Assembly (NCBI GenBank): GCA_951813515.1
Contig: OX638346.1
Span: forward strand, 3,899,617-3,963,616
DNA: 64,000 nt
Source: an uncultured Pseudomonadales bacterium
Lineage (GTDB): Bacteria > Pseudomonadota > Gammaproteobacteria > Pseudomonadales > Azotimanducaceae
Direction: 5' to 3'
Part shown: one piece after another, positions 9,428 to 18,637 of the stretch
Numbering within the stretch: position 1 is the first letter of the stretch
How the letters are laid out: each line of letters begins with the position of its first letter
Position numbers and translations under genes: made by a program
The notes under the pieces: generated by a model
Database searches by the model: none
What the model saw: the letters and a program-made list of their open reading frames with translations, nothing else
What the model was told of the DNA's origin: nothing

Positions 9428-9496
9428 CCCGTCGCTATACCTTCGGAAGACCTTTCCCCTCTACCAGACGCCGGTAGTCCGCGTTCAGGCCGGCCT

Positions 9497-11269
9497 TCAG
9501 CGTCCGCACCGGAAGTAGGTCTTCGGTCCCGAATCGTCGGAGCAGGTCAGGTGGTACGGCATCAGCGTGACCCCCATGCCGTCGATCCGAAACGAACCGT
9601 CTGCTGACTCTGCGAGCATCCCCAGCGCTTCGTCGGGTCGCCGACCATCGAAAGGCTCCTCGTCCGGTATTGCCGAGACTTGCTGTGCCAGCGCAATCGG
9701 GCCCCGGGTGAAGGCGACCCACTGCTGGCCGCGCTCACCGTCCTGGACATGCAGGTTCAGTTCGAACTCCGCGTCGATGGCGAGGACATCGCCGCTTCCC
9801 CACCGGCGGCGCAACTCGTGGAATCCCCGTTCATTGACCGTGACCTCCGTGCTCGCGCCGTTGACCCGCACCTGCGAGAGGGCCGTGCCCGCGGGTAGTC
9901 TGAATTCGCAGGTATAGGTACCGGGGCTCTCGACCTGGAAGCGGACCTCCGTGGCTGGATCATCGGGAAAGTCGCTCTCCACTACCAGGGTGCCGCCACC
10001 GAACGCTTCGCCAAGCGCCACGGTGCACGGAGCCAGCGTACTGATCGAGAGATTGCCGTCGATTTCGCCAACGAGGTGACCGGCGATCATTTCCATTCCC
10101 CTCGGCATGCTCGAGGCGCAGCAGGTGATCCTGTCGGAGTAGTCCGGCCGCGCCTCGTTGGGGGACGTGAAATAGCACCATCGAACGCCATCCGCGTGCT
10201 GGTGGCCGTGCAGGCTGTTGTATAGGGTCACCTCCGCGGCATCGAGGTACGCGCTCTCGCCCGTGAGTTCGAAGAGATGCAGGCAAAGCTGCATCCAGGT
10301 CGCATCGCAGCAACCCTCCACCTTGACTTCCCAGGGATCGAAGTCGCCGGTGCGGGCGAAGCACTCCCGGTTGGCGTTGTAGGGCATCCACCGGGTCCAC
10401 GGACCGCCGGTGACGAGGATGTGGTTGTTCCTGATTTCGGTCCAGCCGTTGATCGCCGTGTCGAGGTATTCGCGTTTGCCGGTGCACAGGTATAGACGGA
10501 GATAACCCAGCAGGTTCGCCATGAGCTGGTAGCCCTTGCCGTCGCCCGGACCCACCACGCTGCCGCCGCTTCGCATCGTGCTCATCAGCCTGAGACCCGG
10601 GCTGGCTTCCATTCTGCCGACGATATGCTCGGCGAATTCCAGGTACTTCGCGTCTTCGGTTCGCTCGTAGAGCATGACGATCGACTCGAGCAGCGTCGTC
10701 GCGGAGATTCCTCTCCGCGTCCCGTACTTCGTCAGGTCCGCCCCGTCGCCGCCGTAGACCTCGATCAGGAGGTCGGCCATGCGCCGGCAGGCGTCGACCA
10801 CGCGCGGGTTCGGGAACACCGCCTCATAGGTCAGCAGACCGTAGAGGTTGTACCGGTGCGTCCAGACGTCCCAACCCGGACGGGGTTTCTGACCCGTCGT
10901 GCGGACATCCACGTCGTCGTGCGGTTTCGCCTGGGGACTGTTCTCGGGCCGGGCCACGAAGGTAGCTTCCGGTGCGTAGGTGCCGAGATAGCCATCCGGC
11001 AACTGCGTGGCCAGCAGGCGCTCGACGTTGCGTTCAAGTTCAGCCCGGAGCTTCTCGTCGCGTGTCGTCAGCCAGGCGAGCGTCGCGGCGTGCAGCCATT
11101 TGCCGAGATGTTCGCCCTGCCAAGGATGGGCGCCGGGCCGGTTCTCGAAGCCGTCGATGAGATAGCTCGACTCCGCCATGTACCACAGGCGGCGGTTGCG
11201 CCACAGGTCGAGTCTCTCCCCCTGCGATCCTGCCACCTCGACCGTGCCGAGTGCTTGCCAACTGTTCAC
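9497..11269 (-). CDS. GH127-like (DUF1680) beta-L-arabinofuranosidase family protein
   Basis: Glycoside hydrolase of the GH127/DUF1680 type, 590 residues. The (alpha/alpha)6-barrel region has the family features YLGTY, HRYNLYGLLTYEA and NANRECFARTG. The zinc/thiol site typical of the family is visible as VEGCC (Glu-x-Cys) and, about 60 residues on, ITCCASS (Cys-Cys). A beta-sandwich domain follows. I chose the GTG at 11269 because TGGGAGGTAGC immediately precedes it; an open frame to 11419 upstream has no family resemblance. Characterised members release L-arabinofuranose, but this subfamily may differ. Convergent with the SDR operon; no sugar transporter is adjacent except the symporter 1.3 kb away. 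Confidence 0.82.
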   Translation of the reverse strand: MNSWQALGTVEVAGSQGERLDLWRNRRLWYMAESSYLIDGFENRPGAHPWQGEHLGKWLHAATLAWLTTRDEKLRAELERNVERLLATQLPDGYLGTYAPEATFVARPENSPQAKPHDDVDVRTTGQKPRPGWDVWTHRYNLYGLLTYEAVFPNPRVVDACRRMADLLIEVYGGDGADLTKYGTRRGISATTLLESIVMLYERTEDAKYLEFAEHIVGRMEASPGLRLMSTMRSGGSVVGPGDGKGYQLMANLLGYLRLYLCTGKREYLDTAINGWTEIRNNHILVTGGPWTRWMPYNANRECFARTGDFDPWEVKVEGCCDATWMQLCLHLFELTGESAYLDAAEVTLYNSLHGHQHADGVRWCYFTSPNEARPDYSDRITCCASSMPRGMEMIAGHLVGEIDGNLSISTLAPCTVALGEAFGGGTLVVESDFPDDPATEVRFQVESPGTYTCEFRLPAGTALSQVRVNGASTEVTVNERGFHELRRRWGSGDVLAIDAEFELNLHVQDGERGQQWVAFTRGPIALAQQVSAIPDEEPFDGRRPDEALGMLAESADGSFRIDGMGVTLMPYHLTCSDDSGPKTYFRCGR

Positions 11270-11463
11270 GCTACCTCCCACTGTCTGCCGCGGCAGATTC
11301 GGCCTTCTCGGCCACCTGCATGGCGAAACATATCCGGTTGAAGCGGCAAAACCTATCACGGGTCCATGGATCGCGCCCCGCGACCTCGGCGATATCGCAG
11401 CGACAATGATGTCGATCATGCCGATCCCGTATCATTGACCCGCCACCCCACGCGGACTTCGAG

Positions 11464-12519
11464 ATGGATCCCATCAGCCAGGGCGCCCTCGGCGCGGCCG
11501 CGCCGCAGGCCTTGCTGGGGAGCAGGAAACTCCGGGCATACGCGTTCCTCGGCTGCCTCGCGGGCATGGCGCCCGATCTCGACGTATTCATCGGTTCATC
11601 CACGGACCCGTTGCTGTTTCTCGAGTACCACCGCCAGTTCACGCATGCGTTGGTGTTCATCCCTGTCGGGGCCGCACTCGTAGCTGTACTGTTGCACGGG
11701 ATCGTGCGGCGCACCCTGCGACCCCGGGAAACCTACCTCGCGTGCCTGATTGGCTATGCCACGCACGGCTTGCTGGACAGCTGCACCGCGTACGGCACCC
11801 AGCTCTTCTGGCCGTTCTCCGACTACCGGATCGGCTGGAACAACGTCTCCATCATCGATCCCCTGTTCACGTTGCCACTCCTTGGCCTGGGGATCCTCGC
11901 CGCCACGCTGCGTCGTCGCGTATTCGCCGTCGCGGGACTGATCTGGGCGCTCGGTTATCTCCTGCTCGGCGTCATCCAGCACCAGCGCGCCGAAACCGCC
12001 GGCGAGCAACTGGCGGCGGCGCGGGGCCACCAGCCGCAACGCCTTTCCGCGACCCCGGGCCTCGGCAATCTGCTCGTCTGGCGAGTCGTATACGAACACG
12101 ACGGCCGCTACTATGTCGATGCCGTCCGCACCGGTGCGGCGGTGGCCATATGCCCGGGCGCCAGCATCCCGCAGCTCGACCTGCGGCGGGATTTCCCGTG
12201 GCTCGATGCCGGCAGTCAGCAGGGGCGCGACGTCAAACGGTTCAGTTGGTTCGCGGACGGCTACCTCGCCGTCGATCCGCGCGTGCCAGACCGGATCATC
12301 GATGTGGGCTATTCCTTCGTGCCCAACTCAATCGACATGCTGTGGGGCATCGATCTCGATCCGAAAGCCGGACCGGACCGGCACGTTCGCTACATCGAGG
12401 AGGAGCCTTCCGGCGATCTGGCCGGCCCGTACTGGCGACTGCTCGCCGGCGAGGACTGCCCCGTTCGCCTCGACGGCCAGGCGACAACGGCTATCCGCGC
12501 AGCATTCGCCGCAAGATGA
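11464..12519 (+). CDS. YdjM-like inner-membrane putative metal-dependent hydrolase (DUF457)
   Basis: Membrane protein of the YdjM/DUF457 family, 351 residues. The N-terminal 190 residues hold the family motifs: DPISQGALGA, APDLD, the HRQFTHAL metal-type motif, HGLLDSCTAYGTQLFWPFS and NVSIIDPLFT, interleaved with about five membrane helices. The C-terminal 150 residues are soluble. The family is predicted to bind metal and act on membrane lipids, but few members have a known substrate. It lies 13 bp ahead of the symporter gene, so the two are probably co-transcribed. Confidence 0.8.
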   Translation: MDPISQGALGAAAPQALLGSRKLRAYAFLGCLAGMAPDLDVFIGSSTDPLLFLEYHRQFTHALVFIPVGAALVAVLLHGIVRRTLRPRETYLACLIGYATHGLLDSCTAYGTQLFWPFSDYRIGWNNVSIIDPLFTLPLLGLGILAATLRRRVFAVAGLIWALGYLLLGVIQHQRAETAGEQLAAARGHQPQRLSATPGLGNLLVWRVVYEHDGRYYVDAVRTGAAVAICPGASIPQLDLRRDFPWLDAGSQQGRDVKRFSWFADGYLAVDPRVPDRIIDVGYSFVPNSIDMLWGIDLDPKAGPDRHVRYIEEEPSGDLAGPYWRLLAGEDCPVRLDGQATTAIRAAFAAR

Positions 12520-12532
12520 TAGGACCCCAGCC

Positions 12533-14011
12533 GTGACCGGGTCCTGGCTCGCCGAGCACTGGTTCGCGGTGGCGCTTGCCGTCGTCTACGCCGCGTTCCT
12601 GGTGGCGCACGCGCGTCTCGGCCTGCGGGCCGGCAAGACCGCGGCCGGCTTCTTTATCGGTGATCGCCGGCTTGGCGGCGCGGTCATCGGGATTTCGTTC
12701 TATGCCACTTTCGCCAGCACGAACAGCTACATAGGACTCGCCGGGAAGAGCTACGAGTACGGCATGCCGTGGCTGACCATGGCCGCGATGCTGGTCGTAT
12801 TCTGCTGGCTGTCGTGGCGGGTGGTGGCGCCGCGGATGCGCCGCTTCGCCGCCGCGTGGGGTTCGCTCACCGTTCCCGATTTTCTCGCCGTCCGGTTCGG
12901 CAGCGACCGCGTGCGCGTTGCAGCGGCGGCGGTCATCGTGTTCTCGTGCCTGCTGTACCTGATCGCCGTGTTCAAGGGCGCCGGCAACCTCCTCCAGGTA
13001 TTCCTCGGCATTCCCTACCAGGTCGCCGTAATCGTCACGCTTGGCCTCATCGTCATGTACACGATGCTCGGCGGATTCGTGTCGGTGGTGCGCACCGATG
13101 TGCTGCAGGGATCCCTGATGGTCGTCGGCTCCATCCTGTTGTTCTACTTCATCACGTCAGCCGCGGGCGGCGTCGGCGTTATCGCCGATTTGCCAAGCGA
13201 GCCCTCCCGGGCCCATCTCGTCGAACTGAACGGTGCGATTCCATTCGTGGTCCTGATCGGCATCGCGCTCGCCGGCTCGCTGAAACTCCTGGTCGATCCC
13301 CGGCAGGTGACCCGTTTCTACGGCTTGAAGGACGAACGCAGTGTGCGCGTCGGGGTCTGGGTGGCCGTCGTCGGAATCCTGGTGATCCAGTTCTGCCTGT
13401 TCCCGCTGGGCCTGTATGCACACTTCCTGCTGGATGGCGTGACGGACACGGACCTGGTGGTGCCGACGCTTGTCAACGATCCCGCGGTGATTCCCCCGCT
13501 CGCCGGCGATTTCCTCGTGATCGCGATTCTTGCGGCCGCGATGTCGTCCCTCGACAGCGTCCTGCTGGTCGCGGCCTCGGTGGCGTCGCGGGACCTGTTC
13601 GGCCGGCGCCAGCGCAGCGACGGTACTGTCGTGACCGGCGCCCGCCTCGGCGTCGCCGGCTTCGCCGTCGTGGCGGCGGTCATCGCGCTGAATCCGCCGG
13701 GCGGCATCGTCGAGATCACGATCTTCTCCGGTAGCCTGTTCGCGGTCTGCTTCGTGCCGACCATCCTGCTGGGGCTGCACTGGCGCCGCGGCAACGAAGC
13801 GGCGGCACTGACGGCGTTCGGCGTGGGGATCGCGGTGCTGTTGGGCTGGATATTGGCCGGGTTGGGCGACGTCCTCCACGAGGTCTTTCCGGCCCTTTTG
13901 GCATCCACCGCCGCCTATGTGATTGTCTCTATGCGCGGCTCACCCGTGACCGACCCGGAAGTGGCCCGGTTGTTCGAGACCGAAAGGGCCACCCCGAACC
14001 GGACGGATTGA
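12533..14011 (+). CDS. Sodium:solute symporter (SSS family)
   Basis: Integral membrane transporter of the sodium/solute symporter family, 492 residues, about 13 hydrophobic helices. The N-terminal pattern GKTAAGFFIGDRRLGG...ISFYATFASTNSYIG is typical of SSS members (solute bound in TM1 and TM6, sodium in TM1/TM8). The helix around MYTMLGGFVSVVRTDVLQG is the most recognisable family segment, and AAMSSLDSVLLVAAS is the conserved TM8 sodium-site region. The start is taken as GTG 12533, 13 bp after the YdjM-like gene; the open frame upstream overlaps that gene and is not family-like. Substrate cannot be assigned. Confidence 0.88.
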   Translation: MTGSWLAEHWFAVALAVVYAAFLVAHARLGLRAGKTAAGFFIGDRRLGGAVIGISFYATFASTNSYIGLAGKSYEYGMPWLTMAAMLVVFCWLSWRVVAPRMRRFAAAWGSLTVPDFLAVRFGSDRVRVAAAAVIVFSCLLYLIAVFKGAGNLLQVFLGIPYQVAVIVTLGLIVMYTMLGGFVSVVRTDVLQGSLMVVGSILLFYFITSAAGGVGVIADLPSEPSRAHLVELNGAIPFVVLIGIALAGSLKLLVDPRQVTRFYGLKDERSVRVGVWVAVVGILVIQFCLFPLGLYAHFLLDGVTDTDLVVPTLVNDPAVIPPLAGDFLVIAILAAAMSSLDSVLLVAASVASRDLFGRRQRSDGTVVTGARLGVAGFAVVAAVIALNPPGGIVEITIFSGSLFAVCFVPTILLGLHWRRGNEAAALTAFGVGIAVLLGWILAGLGDVLHEVFPALLASTAAYVIVSMRGSPVTDPEVARLFETERATPNRTD

Positions 14012-14047
14012 CGCGTTGCGTAGCACCGTTCAGCTTCTCAGCTTCAG

Positions 14048-15112
14048 TCAGTTGTGCAGCGGCGCAAAGCTGAAGACCCAGGGCGTTTCCGGCTCGACCG
14101 TCACCCGGACCGCTTTGATCTCCGGTGCGCCGTACACCTGCAACCTCGTGATGTTGGCGTATTGCCGTGGCGCCATTTCACCGCCCGAAACCATGAATGG
14201 TCGGTCAATCTCGAACGTGTGGAAGTCGCCGTGGACGACGAGAACCGGTCGCCCGAACTCGGCGCCCAAGTCCCGAATTGCCAATACGATCCAATGGAAC
14301 GGACCGTCCGCCCCGCCGCGCACGGCAAGCCCCGTAAAGTCGCCGTCTCCGCGATCGGTAAAGAGCGCCGCATGCAGGGCAATGACCACGGCTCGCGCGT
14401 CACTCTCCTCCGCTTCGGCAAAGATGCGCTTGATCCAGTCGATATTGGCCCGGTTGCGGGTGATGGCTTCCAGCGCCCGCTCCCGGTCGTTGATGAAGAA
14501 ATTGTTTGCCGAGCCCACAACGTGCACGGTGCCGAAGACAACCGCTTCGTGCGTCCAGGCCGCGTTCTCGACCATCTCTTCAAATTCGGTGACATCCGCT
14601 TGCCTGGTCAGTTCAATGGGATTGGTGCCAAGGCTCTTGTTGTCGGCGAAAAATGTCCTTCGAATGCTTGCCAGGCTCGAAAGCCCGTCAGCGGAGAGGA
14701 TGCGGGCGTACGTGCCGTCCAGCGTCTTGGCGTCCGCAACGATTGCGATATCTTCCTCGGTCTGCGTTCCCGACAGGAATCGATTGCCGAGTCCGATGAT
14801 CTCCGGCTTGGCGCAGTCGACCCATTCATTGTCGCCCGGCGTGTATATCACCGGATGGCTGTACTCCGCGAAAAAGTCCCGAATGCGCTGGTGTTCCGCA
14901 TCGCTACACTCCTGCAGGCCCCAGGTATCGCCGACGTGAATGGTGAATGCGGGATTCGCTGAATTGATGGTCTGGATCAACGCCCGATACACGGGGTAGT
15001 CGTCCGGCAGGTTGTACGCCGTGTCACCGAGGGCGACAAAGTCAAACGGTTTCGCCAGCGCCGGACAGGAAAGTGCGAGGCAGGCAAATAGCAAGAGGCC
15101 CACGCGAGCCAT
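14048..15112 (-). CDS. Secreted calcineurin-like metallophosphoesterase
   Basis: Exported metallophosphoesterase, 354 residues, with an N-terminal signal peptide (about 1-20, ending PALAK). The two-metal site is recognisable by FVALGD, HVGD, PGDNEW, ALHA and VVHGDFH; the first motif has GDxAY in place of the usual DxH arrangement, as in several secreted members. The substrate could be a phosphodiester or phosphomonoester; the family is too broad for a specific call. Convergent with the symporter gene (36 bp apart) and downstream of the AICAR transformylase on the same strand. Confidence 0.78.
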   Translation of the reverse strand: MARVGLLLFACLALSCPALAKPFDFVALGDTAYNLPDDYPVYRALIQTINSANPAFTIHVGDTWGLQECSDAEHQRIRDFFAEYSHPVIYTPGDNEWVDCAKPEIIGLGNRFLSGTQTEEDIAIVADAKTLDGTYARILSADGLSSLASIRRTFFADNKSLGTNPIELTRQADVTEFEEMVENAAWTHEAVVFGTVHVVGSANNFFINDRERALEAITRNRANIDWIKRIFAEAEESDARAVVIALHAALFTDRGDGDFTGLAVRGGADGPFHWIVLAIRDLGAEFGRPVLVVHGDFHTFEIDRPFMVSGGEMAPRQYANITRLQVYGAPEIKAVRVTVEPETPWVFSFAPLHN

Positions 15113-15182
15113 GGTGATTCTCCAAGGGGAAGGATCGGCCAGTGTAGCAGTCGGGACCCGGCCATGGGATTGGAGATGACAG

Positions 15183-16340
15183 CTAATGGTGAAAGAGCCG
15201 CACCCCCGTGTGCACCATGGCGATCCCGTACTCCCGGCACGCCGCCTCGACCTCGCCGTCCCTGGCGGAGCCGCCGGGCTGGGCGATATAGCGGACGCCG
15301 TGCTTCGCCGCGTGGTCGACGTTGTCCCGGAACGGGATGAATCCGTCGCTGACCAGCGCCACGTCGGTCAGTCCGGCAATCCATGCATTCCGTGCTTCGT
15401 CGTCGAGCGCGGCAACAGGCTGCTCGAGCGACTCCGCGAACGCCGCCTCTTCAGTCGCCGTGAGATCACCTTCGATATAGCGCACGCGCCAGTTGATCCG
15501 GTCCTGGCGCCGCACGCTCCGCCTGAACACGAGGTCGAGCACCATCGGGCTCCTGCCGAGGTGCCAAACATCCGCCTTCGCCCCGGCGAGTTTCGTACAG
15601 TCGACGCGCGACTGCTGGCCCGCACCGATGCCGATGGTCTGGCCGCCGGCGACGTAGCAGACGGAGTTCGACTGGGTGTACTTGAGCGTCACCAGGCCTA
15701 CCACGAGGTCGCGCCTCGCGGCGTCGCTGAGTTCTCCGCACACGATCCCGTCGAGGTCATCGAACGTGACGCGCCGATCATTTCGGTGCTGAACGAGGGT
15801 GACTCCGAAGACCTCGCGCGACTCGATCGGTGGCGGACGGTAGTCGGGGTCGATCTCCAGCACGACGAACGATCCGCCCTTCTTCGCGGCGAGCGTCTCG
15901 AAGGCCCCCGGTTCGAAACCGGGCGCCACGACCCCGTCGCTGACGACTCCCCTGAGATAGGTCGCCGTGGCCATGTCCACCGGCTCCGAGAGCGCCACGA
16001 AGTCCCCGAAGGAACACTTGGGGTCCGCGCCGCGGGCACGGACATAGGCGGTGGCCAGCGGTGTCAATTTCCGGTCGCCGACCTCGCAGGCGCGTCGGAG
16101 ATTCTTCGGAAGCGGGACGCCGACTGCCACCCCGGCAGGCGAGACATGCTTGAACGACGCCGCCGCCGGCAGGTCCAGGACGCCGCCGAGTTCAGCAACG
16201 AGTTGCCAGCCGTTGAGCGCGTCGAGCATGTTGATCATCGACGGCGCACCGTTCCTGACGCGGACGGGCGGCGTCTCGCCCGATTCGAATGCGGCATTGC
16301 CCTGGTGCGGGTTGCAGCCGTATTTGAGCTCGACGCGCAC
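15183..16340 (-). CDS. Stand-alone AICAR formyltransferase (PurH-like)
   Basis: 5-Aminoimidazole-4-carboxamide ribonucleotide transformylase, 385 residues, adding a formyl group from 10-formyltetrahydrofolate in the penultimate step of IMP synthesis. It matches only the C-terminal domain of bifunctional PurH: PHQGNAAF near the start, catalytic Lys64-His65 in FKHVSPAG, KYTQSNSV and SDGFIPFRDN. The IMP cyclohydrolase domain (about 200 residues in PurH) is absent. Stand-alone short forms of this enzyme are known. The GTG start is preceded by AAGGAG at ideal distance. It may be a second copy beside a full purH elsewhere, or be paired with a separate cyclohydrolase. Confidence 0.88.
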   Translation of the reverse strand: MRVELKYGCNPHQGNAAFESGETPPVRVRNGAPSMINMLDALNGWQLVAELGGVLDLPAAASFKHVSPAGVAVGVPLPKNLRRACEVGDRKLTPLATAYVRARGADPKCSFGDFVALSEPVDMATATYLRGVVSDGVVAPGFEPGAFETLAAKKGGSFVVLEIDPDYRPPPIESREVFGVTLVQHRNDRRVTFDDLDGIVCGELSDAARRDLVVGLVTLKYTQSNSVCYVAGGQTIGIGAGQQSRVDCTKLAGAKADVWHLGRSPMVLDLVFRRSVRRQDRINWRVRYIEGDLTATEEAAFAESLEQPVAALDDEARNAWIAGLTDVALVSDGFIPFRDNVDHAAKHGVRYIAQPGGSARDGEVEAACREYGIAMVHTGVRLFHH

Positions 16341-16450
16341 TACAGACTCCTTGAGCGGAACTGATGGTAACAGTTGGGCTGCATATCAGATCGGACTCCG
16401 GCCGATGGTCTCCCCACAGGGCACTAAACGGCCACCGGCGCCTTGTACGA

Positions 16451-18430
16451 CTATGAAGGCGGCGTCACGCCGCAGAGCGGAGCAGCGGCCGGGACCCGTT
16501 TCAGGATTCTCTCCAGCCACCTGCTGTTTCGACCCCAATCTTCGCGGAAGTGCAGCATGTCGATGATCTCCCGTTCGGAACGGGTCTTGAACACTGAGCG
16601 TCTGCGGCGCCGCGTCGGGCAATCGACGGCGTCGGAATCCAGCAGCGGGGTATCCGCGAAAACATCCTTGGGAACTTCCGCGAACTGCGGGTTCAGCGCC
16701 GGCTTGATTACTTCGCCGTCCCGGCTGACAAAGACGATGTCGTCGTCTTCGATCGTGATGTGGAAAGCGCCGTGGTGCAGCATCCGGTGATGCGCGCCGC
16801 ACAGCAGCACGAGGTTCTCAAGGCAGGTTTCCCCGCCGTCGATCCAGTGCCGGACATGGTGCGCCTCGACATATCGCTGATGCGCGCAGCCCGGGAAGCG
16901 GCAGCGGTTCTTGTCGCGCAGCCTCAGTGCCCGCAGCAGCGGCCCCGGCACGATCCGCCGCCGGCGCTCGTAGTTGAGCAAATTGCCCCTCGCGTCCTCG
17001 ATGAACTCCGTGAGGTCGGCATCGCAGGCGATCTGGCGGGCGTCCTCCTCGTCGATGCCCCAGTCCGGCTCGACGTGGTAGCGCGCGCCGCCCGCCGACC
17101 GCTTCGCGGCCAGCTCGTTGCGGTCGATGGTCAGCACCACCTCGTAGCGCCGGCCTGTGCGGCGCCGCTTCCAGTGCCCCGCGGGGCTTGCCAGGCAGTG
17201 CTCGGCCATGTCCACCAGCGCGTCGGCGAAGCGCTGTTCCCTGCTCGAAAGCTCGAATGTCAGCCAGTCCGGAAGATCGTCCGTTTCCGCGGAAACATCT
17301 CCGGAAGCGTCCATGTCGGTGACAGCGGCACTTGCAGGCTGCGTGGAGACCTCCTCGCCGCTGTCCTCGCCCGCATGATCGGCCGGAGTTTCCGCGGAAA
17401 CTTCTCCGGCGCCGTCCACGTCAGTCACGTCAGTCACATCCGCGCTGGCGATCTGCTTGGAGACCACTTTGCCGCTGTCCCCGCCAACGTGATCCTCCGA
17501 CGTTTCCGCGGAAACACCTTCGGGAACATCCATATCGGTGACAGCTGCACTTGCAGCCCGCGTGGAGACCACCGCGCCGCCGTTCCCATTGGCGTGATGC
17601 TCCGGAGTTTCCGCGGAAACAACCGTCGAAACTTCCACCGCCGTCCATTCGGCCTCCGCGGGTGCCCCTTCGCCATGAATCACGCCAGCGCCTTCCGCCG
17701 CCGCCCCGTCGGATCCCTCGTCCGCCGCAGTCTCCCCGGGATAGGTGGCCCCCAGCAGGGACGCGCAGCGCGCCTCGGCGTCGTCCTTCCTGCCGTCGAT
17801 GACCTGCCGCAGCGCCTCGATCACCAGCGCGCCGCGCTCCGCCGGCACCGCCGCGGTCATGATCAGCATGCCGTCCTCGTAGTACCAGCTCAGGCCCCGC
17901 CGCTGCTCGCTGCTGTCGCGCCCACGTGCGCTTCCCCCGACCCGCTCGTAGGTCCGGACCAGGCTCTCGAGCTGCGCCGCGCTGCTTCCCTCGGCGATCG
18001 CCAGCAGCATCGCCTCGGTGTGCGGCGTCGCCACCCGGGTGATGGCCCGCACCTTGGAATAGCTGATCGCGCCGTCGCGGAACGCGGCGTCGATGCAGGG
18101 CAGCCTCTCAAGCGCCCGGCCGATGCGGATGCGCTCCCGCGAGGCGCAGGGCCCCAGGCCGCAGCGGTGGTCGAGCCAGTTGCCGAGATTGCAGTAGCCG
18201 CCCTCGCGCCATCCCCGGGTGCGGTCCATGGCGGCGATGAGCTTTACGAAGCGCCAGTCGGCGAGGTTGATATGGGCCGCCATGCGGGTGACGGCGCGGC
18301 GCAGCTCGGCGGGATCGTCGGGAATGAAGTCGAGATCGTCGGGGTCTGCTTCGAGGCTGAGGGGATCGACGGCGGGTTCGGGGGCGAAGTCGAGATGATG
18401 TCGGACGACTTCTTCGGTCGGGACGGACAT
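16451..18430 (-). CDS. DUF222/HNH endonuclease of the 13E12-repeat family
   Basis: HNH nuclease of the widespread DUF222/13E12 family, 659 residues. The DUF222 region fills the first half (NLADWRFVKLIAAMDRTRGW, LGPCASRERIRIGRALERL). The HNH domain near the C-terminus has CRFPGCAHQRYVEAHHVRHW, then NLVLLCGAHHRMLHHG. Between them, about residues 265-390, is an acidic low-complexity insert made of near-repeats of 35-38 residues (VSAET...ASAAVTDMD). At the DNA level each unit carries the same 14-bp palindrome, listed separately. The function of the family is not settled; mobile or DNA-processing roles are suggested. ATG at 18430 follows an AT-rich promoter region. Confidence 0.85.
   Translation of the reverse strand: MSVPTEEVVRHHLDFAPEPAVDPLSLEADPDDLDFIPDDPAELRRAVTRMAAHINLADWRFVKLIAAMDRTRGWREGGYCNLGNWLDHRCGLGPCASRERIRIGRALERLPCIDAAFRDGAISYSKVRAITRVATPHTEAMLLAIAEGSSAAQLESLVRTYERVGGSARGRDSSEQRRGLSWYYEDGMLIMTAAVPAERGALVIEALRQVIDGRKDDAEARCASLLGATYPGETAADEGSDGAAAEGAGVIHGEGAPAEAEWTAVEVSTVVSAETPEHHANGNGGAVVSTRAASAAVTDMDVPEGVSAETSEDHVGGDSGKVVSKQIASADVTDVTDVDGAGEVSAETPADHAGEDSGEEVSTQPASAAVTDMDASGDVSAETDDLPDWLTFELSSREQRFADALVDMAEHCLASPAGHWKRRRTGRRYEVVLTIDRNELAAKRSAGGARYHVEPDWGIDEEDARQIACDADLTEFIEDARGNLLNYERRRRIVPGPLLRALRLRDKNRCRFPGCAHQRYVEAHHVRHWIDGGETCLENLVLLCGAHHRMLHHGAFHITIEDDDIVFVSRDGEVIKPALNPQFAEVPKDVFADTPLLDSDAVDCPTRRRRRSVFKTRSEREIIDMLHFREDWGRNSRWLERILKRVPAAAPLCGVTPPS
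17283..17620. repeat. Four copies of a 14-bp palindrome as an in-gene minisatellite
   Basis: GTTTCCGCGGAAAC, a perfect palindrome, occurs at 17283-17296, 17388-17401, 17502-17515 and 17607-17620. The spacings are 105, 114 and 105 bases, all multiples of three, so it always encodes VSAET on the minus strand. Around each copy runs a diverged 35-38-codon unit. The palindrome is exact in all four while the flanks differ. Confidence 0.9.
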
Positions 18431-18461
18431 GCCTGGAGGCCTTGCTGCGGAGAGCTGTGAA

Positions 18462-18481
18462 TACTGTATATATTACTATTA
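18462..18481. promoter_or_regulatory. Half LexA-like box and AT-rich promoter region of the HNH gene
   Basis: TACTGTATATAT matches the left half of the LexA consensus perfectly, but the right half (TACTATTA) lacks the CAG. It lies 32 bases upstream of the HNH ATG in an AT-rich stretch (about 18460-18535) that probably holds the promoter. SOS control is possible but poorly supported. Confidence 0.25.
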
Positions 18482-18637
18482 AAGTAGTATTTTCTCATTG
18501 TTTTAATAGGATATTTTTCCTCATATCATCCGATCCGACATTGGCCACGCGAGAAAGACCAGTGTCTTGTTGGACACCCAAATGGTTCAGCTAGAGCAGT
18601 GCGGTCAACGTTCCCCAAAAATGCCATCGAATCCTCG

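Noticed and set aside
17283..17620. Regularly spaced palindromes resembling a CRISPR array
   Set aside because: Repeats are only 14 bp, spacers are related to each other and in frame, and the whole lies within a coding gene; no cas genes.
16760..18460. A 566-codon plus-strand open frame opposite the HNH gene
   Set aside because: Mirror of the HNH coding sequence and its repeats; the minus-strand product has clear DUF222 and HNH motifs.
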